Source: Chitinophaga sp. 180180018-3 (GTDB lineage: Bacteria > Bacteroidota > Bacteroidia > Chitinophagales > Chitinophagaceae). From it: 64,000 nt of DNA. This document shows, piece after piece, positions 44,170 through 52,506 of the stretch. The notes under the pieces are model-generated. The model worked only from the letters and a program-made list of their open reading frames with translations, made no database searches and was not told where the DNA came from. Each line of letters starts with the position of its first letter. Within the stretch, counting starts at the first letter, position 1. The position numbers and the translations under genes were made by a program. The stretch spans positions 62,001 to 126,000 of the forward strand of contig NZ_CP140772.1 in NCBI RefSeq assembly GCF_037893185.1, read 5' to 3'.

Positions 44170-46013
44170 TGTTAGATATAGAACATATTTCCCTGAAGCT
44201 ATCGGGCCGGCTGGTATTGGACCGGATCACCCTTCAGGCTGCAGGCGGCGAGCTGTGTGTGTTGATGGGCGCCAATGGTGCAGGAAAATCATCGTTGTTG
44301 AAGGTACTTGCCGGCGAGTATACCAACTATTCAGGGAAAGTATGGCTGAACGAACAACAGCTACGTGAACAATCACCGGCAGAACAGGCGGCCTGCAGGG
44401 CCGTATTATCGCAACGTACCGGGTTGACGCTGCCTTTTACTGTACGCGAAGTAGTTGCTATGGGCAGATATATTCATCCGCCCGACCCGGTATTGAATGA
44501 TGCTATTATTACCTATGCCATGCAGCGGCTGCAGGTCAGTGATTTAAGCGATCGCAGCTGGCTGCATCTTTCCGGAGGGCAACAGCAGCGGGTGCAGATG
44601 GCGAGGGTATTGGCCCAGTTGCTGGATGCTCCCGAATTGAAACACCGCTCCGGCGGAAAGATGCTGCTGCTTGATGAGCCGGTAACGGGAATGGATATAC
44701 GCCATCAGCATATCGCTTTACAGCTGGCCAGGGAGCTAAGCAATAACGGTGTACTGGTAGTGGCTGTATTACACGACTTTCAGCTGGCAGCAGCCTATGC
44801 CGATCGTGTTGTTATGCTACATCACGGACGTTTGATGGCTGTTGGAGATGTAGCTGCTGTATTAACCGAAAACAATATCAGACAATGCTTCGGAACAGAT
44901 GTAAAAGTGCTGGAGCATCCTGATTACGATCATCCTATTATTATAACTTCTTTTAACACTCATCTCAAAAAAAAATATTACCAGATGGAAACAATTATCA
45001 CTCCGCTTAAAGCGCAATGGCTGGCTTACCAGCAACAACATCCGAAAGTACGCATCCGTGACGCTGCAAAAGCATTGAACGTAACAGAAGCCCGGATAAT
45101 AGCAGCGTGTACCGGAGACCTGGTCAGGCATATGAAAACAGACTTCCCTGCCTTGCTGCATAAATTGCCGGCGCTTGGCCGCGTAATGGTGTTAACGAGA
45201 AATGAGAGCTGTGTGATAGAACGAAAAGGCACATTCGAAAACGTCAATACAGAAAGTAAACATGTGGCATTGGCAGTAGGAAAAGATATTGACCTGCGCA
45301 TGTTTATCAATAAGTGGACAATGGCCTTTGCATTGGAGAATGATACTGCTACGGGTTTTAAAACATCCATACAGATATTTGACAGCGCAGGCGATGCCAT
45401 CATGAAAATATATGCACAGCCGGAAACGGATATGCAACAATGGAACGGGTTGGTACAGGAATTTACGGCAGCAGCCCAGTCTGATACAATACAGGTAACC
45501 GCCCGGGTACCACAACAACGGGGCATGACCGGAAATGTAGATCGGGAAGCATTCCTGAGCGATTGGGCAATATTAAAAGATACACATGATTTTTATCCTA
45601 TGTTGATGAAATATCGTATCGACAGATTACATGCATTGGAGCTGGCCGAAGGTCGTTTTTCCCGCCGTATTTCTTCCGGTAGTGTAAAAACCATTTTGCA
45701 AAACGCAGCTTCAGGTGGTCTGGAAATTATGGTGTTTGTGGGAAATCATGGGAATATAGAAATTCATACCGGCCAGGTTCACAGGGTATTGGAGATACCG
45801 GAATGGATCAACGTCATGGATGCAGATTTCAACCTGCATGTTAAAACAACTGATATCGCTTCCTGCTGGGTAGTAGACAAACCAGCGGAGGGCGGCGTTA
45901 CTTCTGTGGAAGTGTTCGATAAAGCTGGTGAAATGATCATACAGTTTTTCGGAAAACGTAAGCCCGGAATACCGGAACTGCCTGAATGGCGGGCTTTGCT
46001 GGCGCAGTTGTAA
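44166..46013 (+). CDS. hmuV: Fused haem ABC transporter ATPase HmuV and hemin-degrading factor HmuS
   Basis: One uninterrupted frame of 615 codons. Residues 1 to about 255 are a haem-type ABC ATPase: Walker A GANGAGKSSLLK, signature LSGGQQQRVQMARVL, Walker B MLLLDEPVTGMD. From Met274 (ATG 44985) onward, 342 residues match a full HmuS/ChuS-type protein (VRIRDAAKALNVTEARIIAA at its start, NESCVIERKGTFENVNTE), built from two related halves. In most bacteria these are separate genes. The linker is encoded by a run of nine A (44967-44975). One extra A would stop HmuV about 14 codons later and leave HmuS as a separate product from its own ATG. HmuS could receive haem in the cytoplasm directly at the importer. 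Confidence 0.85.
   Translation: MMLDIEHISLKLSGRLVLDRITLQAAGGELCVLMGANGAGKSSLLKVLAGEYTNYSGKVWLNEQQLREQSPAEQAACRAVLSQRTGLTLPFTVREVVAMGRYIHPPDPVLNDAIITYAMQRLQVSDLSDRSWLHLSGGQQQRVQMARVLAQLLDAPELKHRSGGKMLLLDEPVTGMDIRHQHIALQLARELSNNGVLVVAVLHDFQLAAAYADRVVMLHHGRLMAVGDVAAVLTENNIRQCFGTDVKVLEHPDYDHPIIITSFNTHLKKKYYQMETIITPLKAQWLAYQQQHPKVRIRDAAKALNVTEARIIAACTGDLVRHMKTDFPALLHKLPALGRVMVLTRNESCVIERKGTFENVNTESKHVALAVGKDIDLRMFINKWTMAFALENDTATGFKTSIQIFDSAGDAIMKIYAQPETDMQQWNGLVQEFTAAAQSDTIQVTARVPQQRGMTGNVDREAFLSDWAILKDTHDFYPMLMKYRIDRLHALELAEGRFSRRISSGSVKTILQNAASGGLEIMVFVGNHGNIEIHTGQVHRVLEIPEWINVMDADFNLHVKTTDIASCWVVDKPAEGGVTSVEVFDKAGEMIIQFFGKRKPGIPELPEWRALLAQL
44967..44975 (+). other. Run of nine A at the HmuV-HmuS junction
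   Basis: CTC followed by nine A encodes L-K-K-K in the zero frame, which stays open into HmuS. With ten A the frame ends at a TAA after about 14 codons; with eight A a third frame is entered. Such runs are known sites of transcriptional slippage and of sequencing error, so the number of A decides between fusion and two separate genes. Confidence 0.6.
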
Positions 46014-46034
46014 TTTACGGGTTGCGCAATAAAT

Positions 46035-46079
46035 TTTCCCGATCCGATCAAATGGATAAGATCCAACCAATTATTTTTG
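46035..46079 (+). promoter_or_regulatory. Promoter of the haem receptor/HmuY operon with the shared motif
   Basis: TTTCCCGATCCGATCA (46035-46050), then 21 bases, then TATTTTTG (46072-46079). Motif and spacing are the same as at 41925 and 52322. The leader also carries TTTACTCCGC (46093-46102), the same ten bases found early in the hmuT leader, and a small stem CGCCTG-aaaa-CAGGTG near 46157-46172. Confidence 0.72.
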
Positions 46080-46215
46080 CATTGCATTTTTATTTACTCC
46101 GCCCGTAAACACAACCCGGAAAAACATTTGTTTAACTGACCGATGACTGATAGTAACGCCTGAAAACAGGTGTGGATAGCTATTGCTGATATATAACTAT
46201 AACGACTATACGGAA

Positions 46216-46929
46216 ATGAAATTACGTACTTCTGTTCCATTACTGTTGCTGATAGCAACGGGCATGATACTCTATGCCTGCAAGAAAGTGACTGATGCGC
46301 CGCTGTTGCCGGAGAACCGTATTCTTCAGTTTACTGTAACCAATGCTGCAGATGGGCCTATACAAGGAGTGATCAATAATAACGACACCTCGATAGTATT
46401 GTATATCCCTTACTACACAGCACTGATTACCATACTCCCGGATATCAAACTGCCCACCGGCGCCACTGTTACACCTGCGAGTAATACCCTGCTGCAGAAC
46501 TGGATGGTGAAGCAGGCCATGGATACTCCTATCATCTACACAGTAAAAGCCGGTAATGGTAACACTGCGGCGTATCGGCTGAAAGTAGACGGGCAACAAC
46601 CTGATATGATAGTGAATGAATTTTCTACTGATGCCGCTAATCCGGTAGTGATCACACATCGTCACAAATCTGAAAGCGACATGATGGGAATCAGTGGCGA
46701 TAACCTGGTACCTAATACGAAAACTAATTTCATTACGCTGGTGAGCGAATCGGGCCGTGGATATACGCTGGAAACGAAACCTAATAGCGTAATAGGGTAT
46801 AAGTATTTTACCGGTTCCATTCCGCCTGACTCTAATGCACTGCCTTCCGGCAAATATTATATCAGGGTTACCTGTTTTAGCAAGACAGCAAAACTCAAAA
46901 ACCCGGTTATTATTAAACAGTTGCCATAG
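46216..46929 (+). CDS. Lipoprotein with a DUF5018-like domain, haem locus
   Basis: The start is ATG 46216 (MKLRTSVPLLLLIATGMIL), giving 237 residues; an upstream TTG at 46183 would spoil the signal. The lipobox is LYAC followed by KK. The N-terminal part (ILQFTVTNAADGPIQGVINN, then LPTGATVTPASNTLLQNW and YTVKAGNGNTAAYRLKV) is a small beta domain like DUF5018. The C-terminal half is another beta domain ending in YYIRVTCFSKTAKLKNP, of IPT/TIG type. It is the first gene of the receptor operon and resembles the product of 47742-48650. Role unknown; surface contact with haem proteins is a possibility. Confidence 0.7.
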   Translation: MKLRTSVPLLLLIATGMILYACKKVTDAPLLPENRILQFTVTNAADGPIQGVINNNDTSIVLYIPYYTALITILPDIKLPTGATVTPASNTLLQNWMVKQAMDTPIIYTVKAGNGNTAAYRLKVDGQQPDMIVNEFSTDAANPVVITHRHKSESDMMGISGDNLVPNTKTNFITLVSESGRGYTLETKPNSVIGYKYFTGSIPPDSNALPSGKYYIRVTCFSKTAKLKNPVIIKQLP

Positions 46930-46995
46930 TAATCCAAGTATGCCTGTAACGGCTTTTCGTAACAGCATTTTATCATAAATAAATCCTTGAAAACA

Positions 46996-47652
46996 ATGAC
47001 AAATTTGTTGAAAAAAATAGCAGCCGTAGCAGTGGTTGCATTCGTAGTTGCCTCTTGTCAGCGGGAAAATTCTGTACAGCCGCTGAGAGGCAATACACAG
47101 GAAACCCTTGCATCGAAGCAGGCTTCAGGTAGCGTTGCCTTGCTGGCACGCACTATTGACGTCGGAGATACCGCGCAGATACGTAACCTGAAAAGCGACA
47201 GCGTTATTCCGCCATCTACCCCTGCACCCTTCTATTACAGCCTGAGTACAGAGTCGAAGGTGACCGCGGTGAGCAGTGCAAGAGCTGTATTGTTCGATGG
47301 CTACTTTAACGCAGATATCAGTGGCGTGAACGGCTTTCAGCTCGGATTCATTGATGCTGTTTCATATGCCGGCATTACTGCTTCCAATGCCATCAGCAGC
47401 ATGACGGCTGCAACCGGAAATAAGATGGGATATAACAATGTTAATCCCGGATGGTATAACTACTATTTTAACGATAATCACAAAGTACTGCCAGTTGCCG
47501 GCAGAACGCTTATTGCTTACAAGCAATCCGGCGGTACTGTAACAGAGATCTACAAAATAAAGATGCTGAGTATTTACAAAGATATGCCGGCTAATCCTAC
47601 AGGTACTGAACCTATTCCTTACCTGTCGTTTGATTACCAGCGTTTGCAATAA
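46996..47652 (+). CDS. HmuY-like haem-binding lipoprotein (first copy)
   Basis: The start is ATG 46996 (MTNLLKKIAAVAVVAFVVAS), giving 218 residues; lipobox VASC. The C-terminal half matches HmuY: PGWYNYYFNDNHKVLPVAGR, then YKIKMLSIYKDMPANP and LSFDYQRLQ. HmuY of Porphyromonas is a surface hemophore that takes haem from host proteins and hands it to HmuR. The N-terminal half here lacks the clear 'WDLAF' strand seen in the two other copies, so this is the most divergent of the three. Confidence 0.72.
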   Translation: MTNLLKKIAAVAVVAFVVASCQRENSVQPLRGNTQETLASKQASGSVALLARTIDVGDTAQIRNLKSDSVIPPSTPAPFYYSLSTESKVTAVSSARAVLFDGYFNADISGVNGFQLGFIDAVSYAGITASNAISSMTAATGNKMGYNNVNPGWYNYYFNDNHKVLPVAGRTLIAYKQSGGTVTEIYKIKMLSIYKDMPANPTGTEPIPYLSFDYQRLQ

Positions 47653-47657
47653 AAAAA

Positions 47658-47713
47658 TACCGGCCCGTTTAAAACAGAACACCCTGGGAAGTGTGATGTA
47701 ATAAAGGCCGGTA
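47658..47713 (+). repeat. Inverted repeat between the first HmuY-like gene and the next lipoprotein gene
   Basis: TACCGGCC (47658-47665) and GGCCGGTA (47706-47713) face each other across about 40 bases, and the left arm starts just after the stop codon in a run of seven A. It may be a processing or partial termination site that separates expression of the lipoprotein from the genes downstream. Confidence 0.45.
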
Positions 47714-47741
47714 CAGGCATTTTGGATAAAATTATTATAAA

Positions 47742-48650
47742 ATGAACACTTTGAATAAATATTTTCTGGCTGGTTGTGTTTTCATGCTATGCGCTTGTAA
47801 AAAGGAAACGGCCAGGTTGCCTTATAACCAGATCACGTCTTTCGTGATTCCAGATGCAGATGGAAAGTCACTGGAGGCGGCGGTCAGCGGCCAGGATATC
47901 ATTGTGTACTGGCCATTCGGACAAGCGCAGCCCGCAGAGGTCAGTCCGCAGATTACGGTCACTGAGAAAGCTACTGTTAAACCTGCATCTGGTGAAAAAA
48001 TATCCTTCAACGGCGATGCTATTTACACAGTAACCGCTGAAAGCGGTGCTACAGCTACCTATCGTTTAAAGATTGTTTCCAATCAGCCTGTTCCTGTCAT
48101 ACGAGGTATGGATGGAGGTTCAGAGCAGATAGGACCAGGTGGAACGCTGTACACCGGGCATCTTTATTTATTGCAGGATAAATCCCGTAATAAGATATCG
48201 CTGATATCAAAAAGCGGTGAGCAGCTTCCCTGTACCATAAAAGAAATTACCCGCGACAGGCTCGCCTTTCAGTTTCCTGCAAAGCTGGATACCGGAAGAT
48301 ATAATCTCCAAATCACTTCCGGAAACTATACAACGATCGTAAAAAAGATATTTCTCTACCGGCTTGGGAATCCGGAGCTATATGATTACGGCCAGCTGAC
48401 GGTAAAGCGTGGACAAACTTTTACAGTAAACGGAAATTATATATCAGCAGTAACGAAAGCTGTGTTGTACCTGGATTTCAGCAGGAGCCTTCCGATAGAA
48501 GTAGTAGGTAATACAGCCACTACCATCACCCTGCGGATTCCGCAGAACTTCCCGGTAGGTACCTGTCAGGGTGGGATGTTACTCACCAATACTTATTACA
48601 ACATAACAGATGATTTTGGATTAGATGTGCCTGTCACCATAACTGAATAA
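47742..48650 (+). CDS. Lipoprotein with DUF5018-like and IPT/TIG-like domains, haem locus
   Basis: A 302-residue lipoprotein (MNTLNKYFLAGCVFMLCAC, lipobox LCAC). The first domain (ITSFVIPDADGKSLEAAVSG, then ATVKPASGEKISFNG and YTVTAESGATATYRLKI) repeats the layout of the protein from 46216. Two further beta domains follow, the last starting near LTVKRGQTFTVNGNYISAVT and typical of IPT/TIG folds. It stops six bases before the haem receptor start, so the two are coupled. A role as a surface accessory to the receptor is inferred from position only. Confidence 0.7.
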   Translation: MNTLNKYFLAGCVFMLCACKKETARLPYNQITSFVIPDADGKSLEAAVSGQDIIVYWPFGQAQPAEVSPQITVTEKATVKPASGEKISFNGDAIYTVTAESGATATYRLKIVSNQPVPVIRGMDGGSEQIGPGGTLYTGHLYLLQDKSRNKISLISKSGEQLPCTIKEITRDRLAFQFPAKLDTGRYNLQITSGNYTTIVKKIFLYRLGNPELYDYGQLTVKRGQTFTVNGNYISAVTKAVLYLDFSRSLPIEVVGNTATTITLRIPQNFPVGTCQGGMLLTNTYYNITDDFGLDVPVTITE

Positions 48651-48656
48651 AATTTG

Positions 48657-50783
48657 ATGCGCTACTGTCGACTCTTTAGCCTATGCGTTTTGTTGCTCAG
48701 CACAACAGTCTGCCGGGGTCAGTCAGATTCCGGTGCTGTTCGTAGTTTGAGAGGAGTAGAGGTTACTGCCTTAAAACCTGCCACCGAAAGTTTGGTGAGC
48801 AAGGCTGCTATGCCCGTTACCATTATCTCCCGTAAAACATTGGATATGATGGGCAGCCGCCGCCTGGATGAGGTATTGCGGGAGCAAACAGGATTGGCGG
48901 TCGTCAATGATATTAAAGGAGGCGCGCGGGCAGTTGGTTTGCAGATGCAGGGATTCAGCGCTGCCTATACGATGATATTGATAGATGGTCAGCCTATGAT
49001 CGGGCGAAATGCCGGCGACTTTGATCTGTCACGTATAACCGTTTCCGATATAGAGCGGATTGAAATCATTAAAGGAGCTTCTTCCAGCCTGTTTGGAAGC
49101 GAGGCGCTGGCAGGCGTGATCAACATTGTTACCCGGCAGCATATTACCCGCGCGCAGGCGCTGGCAGCAGTTCGTTATGGCTCGCTGAATAATGCCGATG
49201 CTACACTGGAGGGAGAAACGCCCATCCGTAAAGGGAAAGGGGCAGCTTACCTTTCAGGCAACTACTATCATACTGATGGATTCAGTGTGAATCCCTATCT
49301 CACAAAGGGAGCAACTGTTCCTCCCTATAATAGTTTTACACTGCAGGGGAGAGCAAGATATTCGCTGAGTTCCGCAACATCACTGAGTTTCGCCGGCAGA
49401 TTTGCCAACAGGAAATCTGTAGCGGTGAACAGCTATGGTAAAGAGGAACAACATACCAGCAGAGACGCATTGGATGAAGGCGATATGAATGCTTCTCTGA
49501 TGATGAATAATAGTTTCAGGCATGGTATGCATTTGAAAACGCAATACTACCTGACACGCTATGCTTCAAATCAGACCACTACCATGATGGAATCGGGTGT
49601 GGTGAATGCCCGGAATATTTTTACGCAATACCTGCACCGGCTGGAAGTGCAGGGCTCCAGGAAATTCGACGATGCGTGGAATGTTACTGCAGGAGCTGGA
49701 GGTACGCTGGAAACCATGAATAGTGAAAACTATAAAGGCACCGGTAATATGAACAGCGTATTCGGATATGTACAGGCCGACTGGAAGCCATTGGAAAAAT
49801 TCAATGCCTTGGCTGGTGCCAGGTATGATTATCATAACAATTTTGGCGGACGATTGAATCCCAGTTTCGGGTTGAGATATACACCAGCTTCATTTATTAC
49901 ATTAAAGGCATCCGTCGGCACTGGTTTTAAAACACCCGATTTTAAAGAACGTTACCAGGTTTTTACCAATCCCCAACAGGGATATACAGTATTGGGTGCC
50001 GCGGTATTGGATGCCACTTTAAAGGAAATGAAGGATGCCGGACAGATCAGCGAAATAAGGCTTGTTGCCGATCGCATAGCCAGAGAACTGAAGGCGGAAA
50101 CTTCTGTGTCTTATAATGCAGGTGTGGCTGTTAGTCTTCCGGGAGCAGTGAAGATAGAAGTCAACGGCTTCTATCATAACGTACATAACCTGATTAATAC
50201 GATTCAGGTAGCAACTAAAACCAATTACCAGCAGGTGTTTTCTTACATGAACCTGAACCGGACTTATATGACAGGGCTGGAAGCCAGTGCCCTGTGGAAG
50301 CCGCTGGAGGGCCTGGAAGTATCAGCAGGGTACCAGTTACTTTATGCGAAAGACAGAGGCGTAATGGATTCTATTCGTGCCGGTGTATGGCCATATAAGA
50401 ACATCAGGAATAATAATACGGGAGAATCAAGACAGGCGAAGGTATCGGATTATTTCGGTCTGGAGAACAGATCGCGCCATATGCTGAACCTGCGCATATT
50501 TTACGAATATGCTCCCTGGAGCATCACTGCTTCTGTCAGGGCTAATTACCGCAGCCGCTATGGTTTTGATGATGCTAACGGCAACCGTTATATCGACCGG
50601 TATGATACTTATGTAAAAGGCTATTGCCTGCTGTTTGCCTCTGTGGAAAAGAAACTTTTTAATAAACATTTATCTATACAACTGACAGCTGATAACGTAT
50701 TCGACTATACGGATATGTTGATGCCAGCGCAGCCCGGACGTATTATGATGGCCGGGTTTTCCTGGCGGTTTTTCAGGGATTAA
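48657..50783 (+). CDS. hmuR: TonB-dependent haem receptor HmuR
   Basis: The start is ATG 48657 (MRYCRLFSLCVLLLSTTVC), giving 708 residues. The plug domain is clear: MPVTIISRKTLDMMGSRRLD, LQMQGFSAAYTMILIDGQPM, and IERIEIIKGASSSLFGSEAL followed by AGVINIVTR. The 22-strand barrel ends in MMAGFSWRFFRD. The setting between HmuY-like genes and next to the hmuTUVS operon marks it as the haem receptor; the fold alone would fit other ligands. It carries haem through the outer membrane with TonB energy and passes it to HmuT. Confidence 0.88.
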   Translation: MRYCRLFSLCVLLLSTTVCRGQSDSGAVRSLRGVEVTALKPATESLVSKAAMPVTIISRKTLDMMGSRRLDEVLREQTGLAVVNDIKGGARAVGLQMQGFSAAYTMILIDGQPMIGRNAGDFDLSRITVSDIERIEIIKGASSSLFGSEALAGVINIVTRQHITRAQALAAVRYGSLNNADATLEGETPIRKGKGAAYLSGNYYHTDGFSVNPYLTKGATVPPYNSFTLQGRARYSLSSATSLSFAGRFANRKSVAVNSYGKEEQHTSRDALDEGDMNASLMMNNSFRHGMHLKTQYYLTRYASNQTTTMMESGVVNARNIFTQYLHRLEVQGSRKFDDAWNVTAGAGGTLETMNSENYKGTGNMNSVFGYVQADWKPLEKFNALAGARYDYHNNFGGRLNPSFGLRYTPASFITLKASVGTGFKTPDFKERYQVFTNPQQGYTVLGAAVLDATLKEMKDAGQISEIRLVADRIARELKAETSVSYNAGVAVSLPGAVKIEVNGFYHNVHNLINTIQVATKTNYQQVFSYMNLNRTYMTGLEASALWKPLEGLEVSAGYQLLYAKDRGVMDSIRAGVWPYKNIRNNNTGESRQAKVSDYFGLENRSRHMLNLRIFYEYAPWSITASVRANYRSRYGFDDANGNRYIDRYDTYVKGYCLLFASVEKKLFNKHLSIQLTADNVFDYTDMLMPAQPGRIMMAGFSWRFFRD

Positions 50784-50794
50784 TCATTATCACC

Positions 50795-51493
50795 ATGAAA
50801 ATGAAATGTATTGTTTTACTGGCGCTGGTGGCAGGAATGGTTTCCTGTAAGAAAGATGATAACAGCGCGCCGGGTCGTTCTTATGAAGACGGCAAAAGCA
50901 CAGTTATTTATGATATGGCCGGCGATACCCGGGCGTCAGTAGGAGATGGCATCGATGGTAAAGAAAAGCGCCCCTTTGCCACCTTTTTGTTCAGTCTGAA
51001 AACCGGCAGGCAATCGTGGGATACTACTGCTGCGAATCTTCGTAGCAATAGTTGGGATCTGGCATTTACTGATCTCTATAACTCGCTTTTAATCGTTAAC
51101 AATGGCACTAAGACCAAAAGCCCGGGTCGCGGCGGAAACGGACAAGGTGCTATTGTATTGGTGGATAAACCATATGCCAGCGTCACCGTTGCTCCGGACG
51201 ATGAATACTTCAGCACCAACGACCTGGTAAGTATAGGCTGGGATGGATATCCCCAGCCGACAAATAAAGGCTGGTATTTTTACAGTCTTACTACCCACCT
51301 GGCCAGGGCCATTCCCAATCGCACCTTTGTATTGCGCACCGCTGAAGGTAAATATGCAAAGCTGGAATTGATCAGTATGTACAAGGGCAACCCTCCGGCT
51401 GTAACAGACCTGTTATGGCCGGCACCTTATTTCACGATCAGGTATTTTCTGCAGGAAGATGGAAGCCGGAACCTGAATACTCCAACTAAATAA
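50795..51493 (+). CDS. hmuY: HmuY family haem-binding lipoprotein (second copy)
   Basis: A 232-residue lipoprotein (lipobox MVSC, then KKDDNSAPG). The HmuY pattern is complete: FATFLFSLKTGRQ, NSWDLAFTDLYNSLLIVNNG, NKGWYFYSLTTHLARAIPNR and TFVLRTAEGKYAKLELISMY followed by KGNPPA, with the final strand YFTIRYFLQEDGSRNL. It lies 11 bases after hmuR. As a surface hemophore it should deliver haem to HmuR. An ATG two codons later is an alternative start. The next gene is a related but different copy. Confidence 0.85.
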   Translation: MKMKCIVLLALVAGMVSCKKDDNSAPGRSYEDGKSTVIYDMAGDTRASVGDGIDGKEKRPFATFLFSLKTGRQSWDTTAANLRSNSWDLAFTDLYNSLLIVNNGTKTKSPGRGGNGQGAIVLVDKPYASVTVAPDDEYFSTNDLVSIGWDGYPQPTNKGWYFYSLTTHLARAIPNRTFVLRTAEGKYAKLELISMYKGNPPAVTDLLWPAPYFTIRYFLQEDGSRNLNTPTK

Positions 51494-51506
51494 AAAACAA
51501 ATAAAT

Positions 51507-52289
51507 ATGAGATACTATTTTCCAATAGCCGTTGCCGTTATTTCACTACTGGCAGCCTGCTCCAAAAGTAATGACGATAAAACCACGCCTCAGCCACCTG
51601 CTGGCGACGATGTGAAAACAGGCGTATATGTGATCAGCAATATGGCAGCTGATACTTCGGCAACTTCAGCTGTAAATGCTACCACCATTTACTATAGTCT
51701 TGAACAGAATAAAATAGTACCCGCATCGCTTGCACAAACCAGCAGCTGGGACGTAGCTTTTACGGGAATATACAATAGCAGTATTGCGGTTAATAATGGA
51801 AAGGCACCCAATAGCCCCGGATTCGGAGGCCCTGGGCAGGGGGGCTTATATCTTTACAGAAACGATGGAGTAGAAGCGGCATCCTTTGATAATAATACCT
51901 TCAAACCGCTGAGTATTCCCATTGATCAAAACCTGTTCAATACTTCCTTCAACGCCGTGAAATCCGTTACCATATCAGATGCGGATTTTGTGGCAAACGA
52001 TTTTATCGGCATCGATCATTTTATGGGAACAGGATACGGCTACGCCTACTATGATTTCTATGGAGCCTTCTTTCCGAACGATAAGAAGAAAGCACATATC
52101 GTATACACGCTGCCGCGCACTATTATCGTTAAAACAGCAAAAGGGAAATACGCGAAGCTCCAGATTACCAGTGTCTATAAAAACAGCCCGCAAAGCCCCA
52201 GCCGCGACGATAAAACCGGCTATCTTTCCTTCAGATTTGCCATTCAAATGGATGGAACAAAGAACCTGGACATAGCAGTGAACCGTTAG
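51507..52289 (+). CDS. HmuY family haem-binding lipoprotein (third copy)
   Basis: A 260-residue lipoprotein (lipobox LAAC, then SKSNDDKTTPQPPAG). It shares the HmuY pattern (IYYSLEQNKIVP, SSWDVAFTGIYNSSIAVNNG, TIIVKTAKGKYAKLQITSVY, LSFRFAIQMDGTKNLD) but differs enough from the second copy, including a longer central part rich in Tyr, Phe and Gly (GIDHFMGTGYGYAYYDFYGA), that it may bind another porphyrin or host protein. It follows the second copy after 13 bases and ends the operon. Confidence 0.83.
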   Translation: MRYYFPIAVAVISLLAACSKSNDDKTTPQPPAGDDVKTGVYVISNMAADTSATSAVNATTIYYSLEQNKIVPASLAQTSSWDVAFTGIYNSSIAVNNGKAPNSPGFGGPGQGGLYLYRNDGVEAASFDNNTFKPLSIPIDQNLFNTSFNAVKSVTISDADFVANDFIGIDHFMGTGYGYAYYDFYGAFFPNDKKKAHIVYTLPRTIIVKTAKGKYAKLQITSVYKNSPQSPSRDDKTGYLSFRFAIQMDGTKNLDIAVNR

Positions 52290-52321
52290 TATTCCTTAAT
52301 TTTCCCCTTTGCGTAATTCCT

Positions 52322-52366
52322 TTTCCTGATCTGATCATTACACGCAGCGCCTCTTATCTACATTTG
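52322..52366 (+). promoter_or_regulatory. Third promoter with the shared haem-locus motif
   Basis: TTTCCTGATCTGATCA (52322-52337), then exactly 21 bases, then TACATTTG (52359-52366). The arrangement is the same as at 41925 and 46035. The leader of about 135 bases to the next gene holds a strong hairpin at 52462-52482. Confidence 0.72.
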
Positions 52367-52461
52367 TACCTGTAACGATGCCCGGAGTATTTAGCTGTAC
52401 ATAAAATAAGTCCGTTGTTTGAAACTGCCAGATTAATAAGAGTGATGAATTAAGTCCTGAC

Positions 52462-52482
52462 GGCGGCCATCCAATGGCCGCC
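52462..52482 (+). promoter_or_regulatory. Leader hairpin before the small cysteine protein gene
   Basis: GGCGGCCAT-cca-ATGGCCGCC is a perfect 9-bp stem with a 3-base loop, followed by GGAGG (52483-52487) and the start codon at 52507. An in-frame ATG at 52474 lies in the right half of the stem and is thus a poor start. Without a T-run it is more likely a translational control or stability element than a terminator. Confidence 0.5.
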
Positions 52483-52506
52483 GGAGGCACAACAAACCCA
52501 ACGCAG

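Noticed and set aside
44985..46013. hmuS as a wholly separate gene
   Set aside because: The frame is open from hmuV through hmuS in this sequence; a separate start is possible at 44985 and is described with the fusion instead.
52474..52506. ATG 52474 as start of the small cysteine protein
   Set aside because: It lies in the right half of a perfect hairpin and adds a low-information N-terminus (AAGGTTNPTQ); ATG 52507 is preferred.
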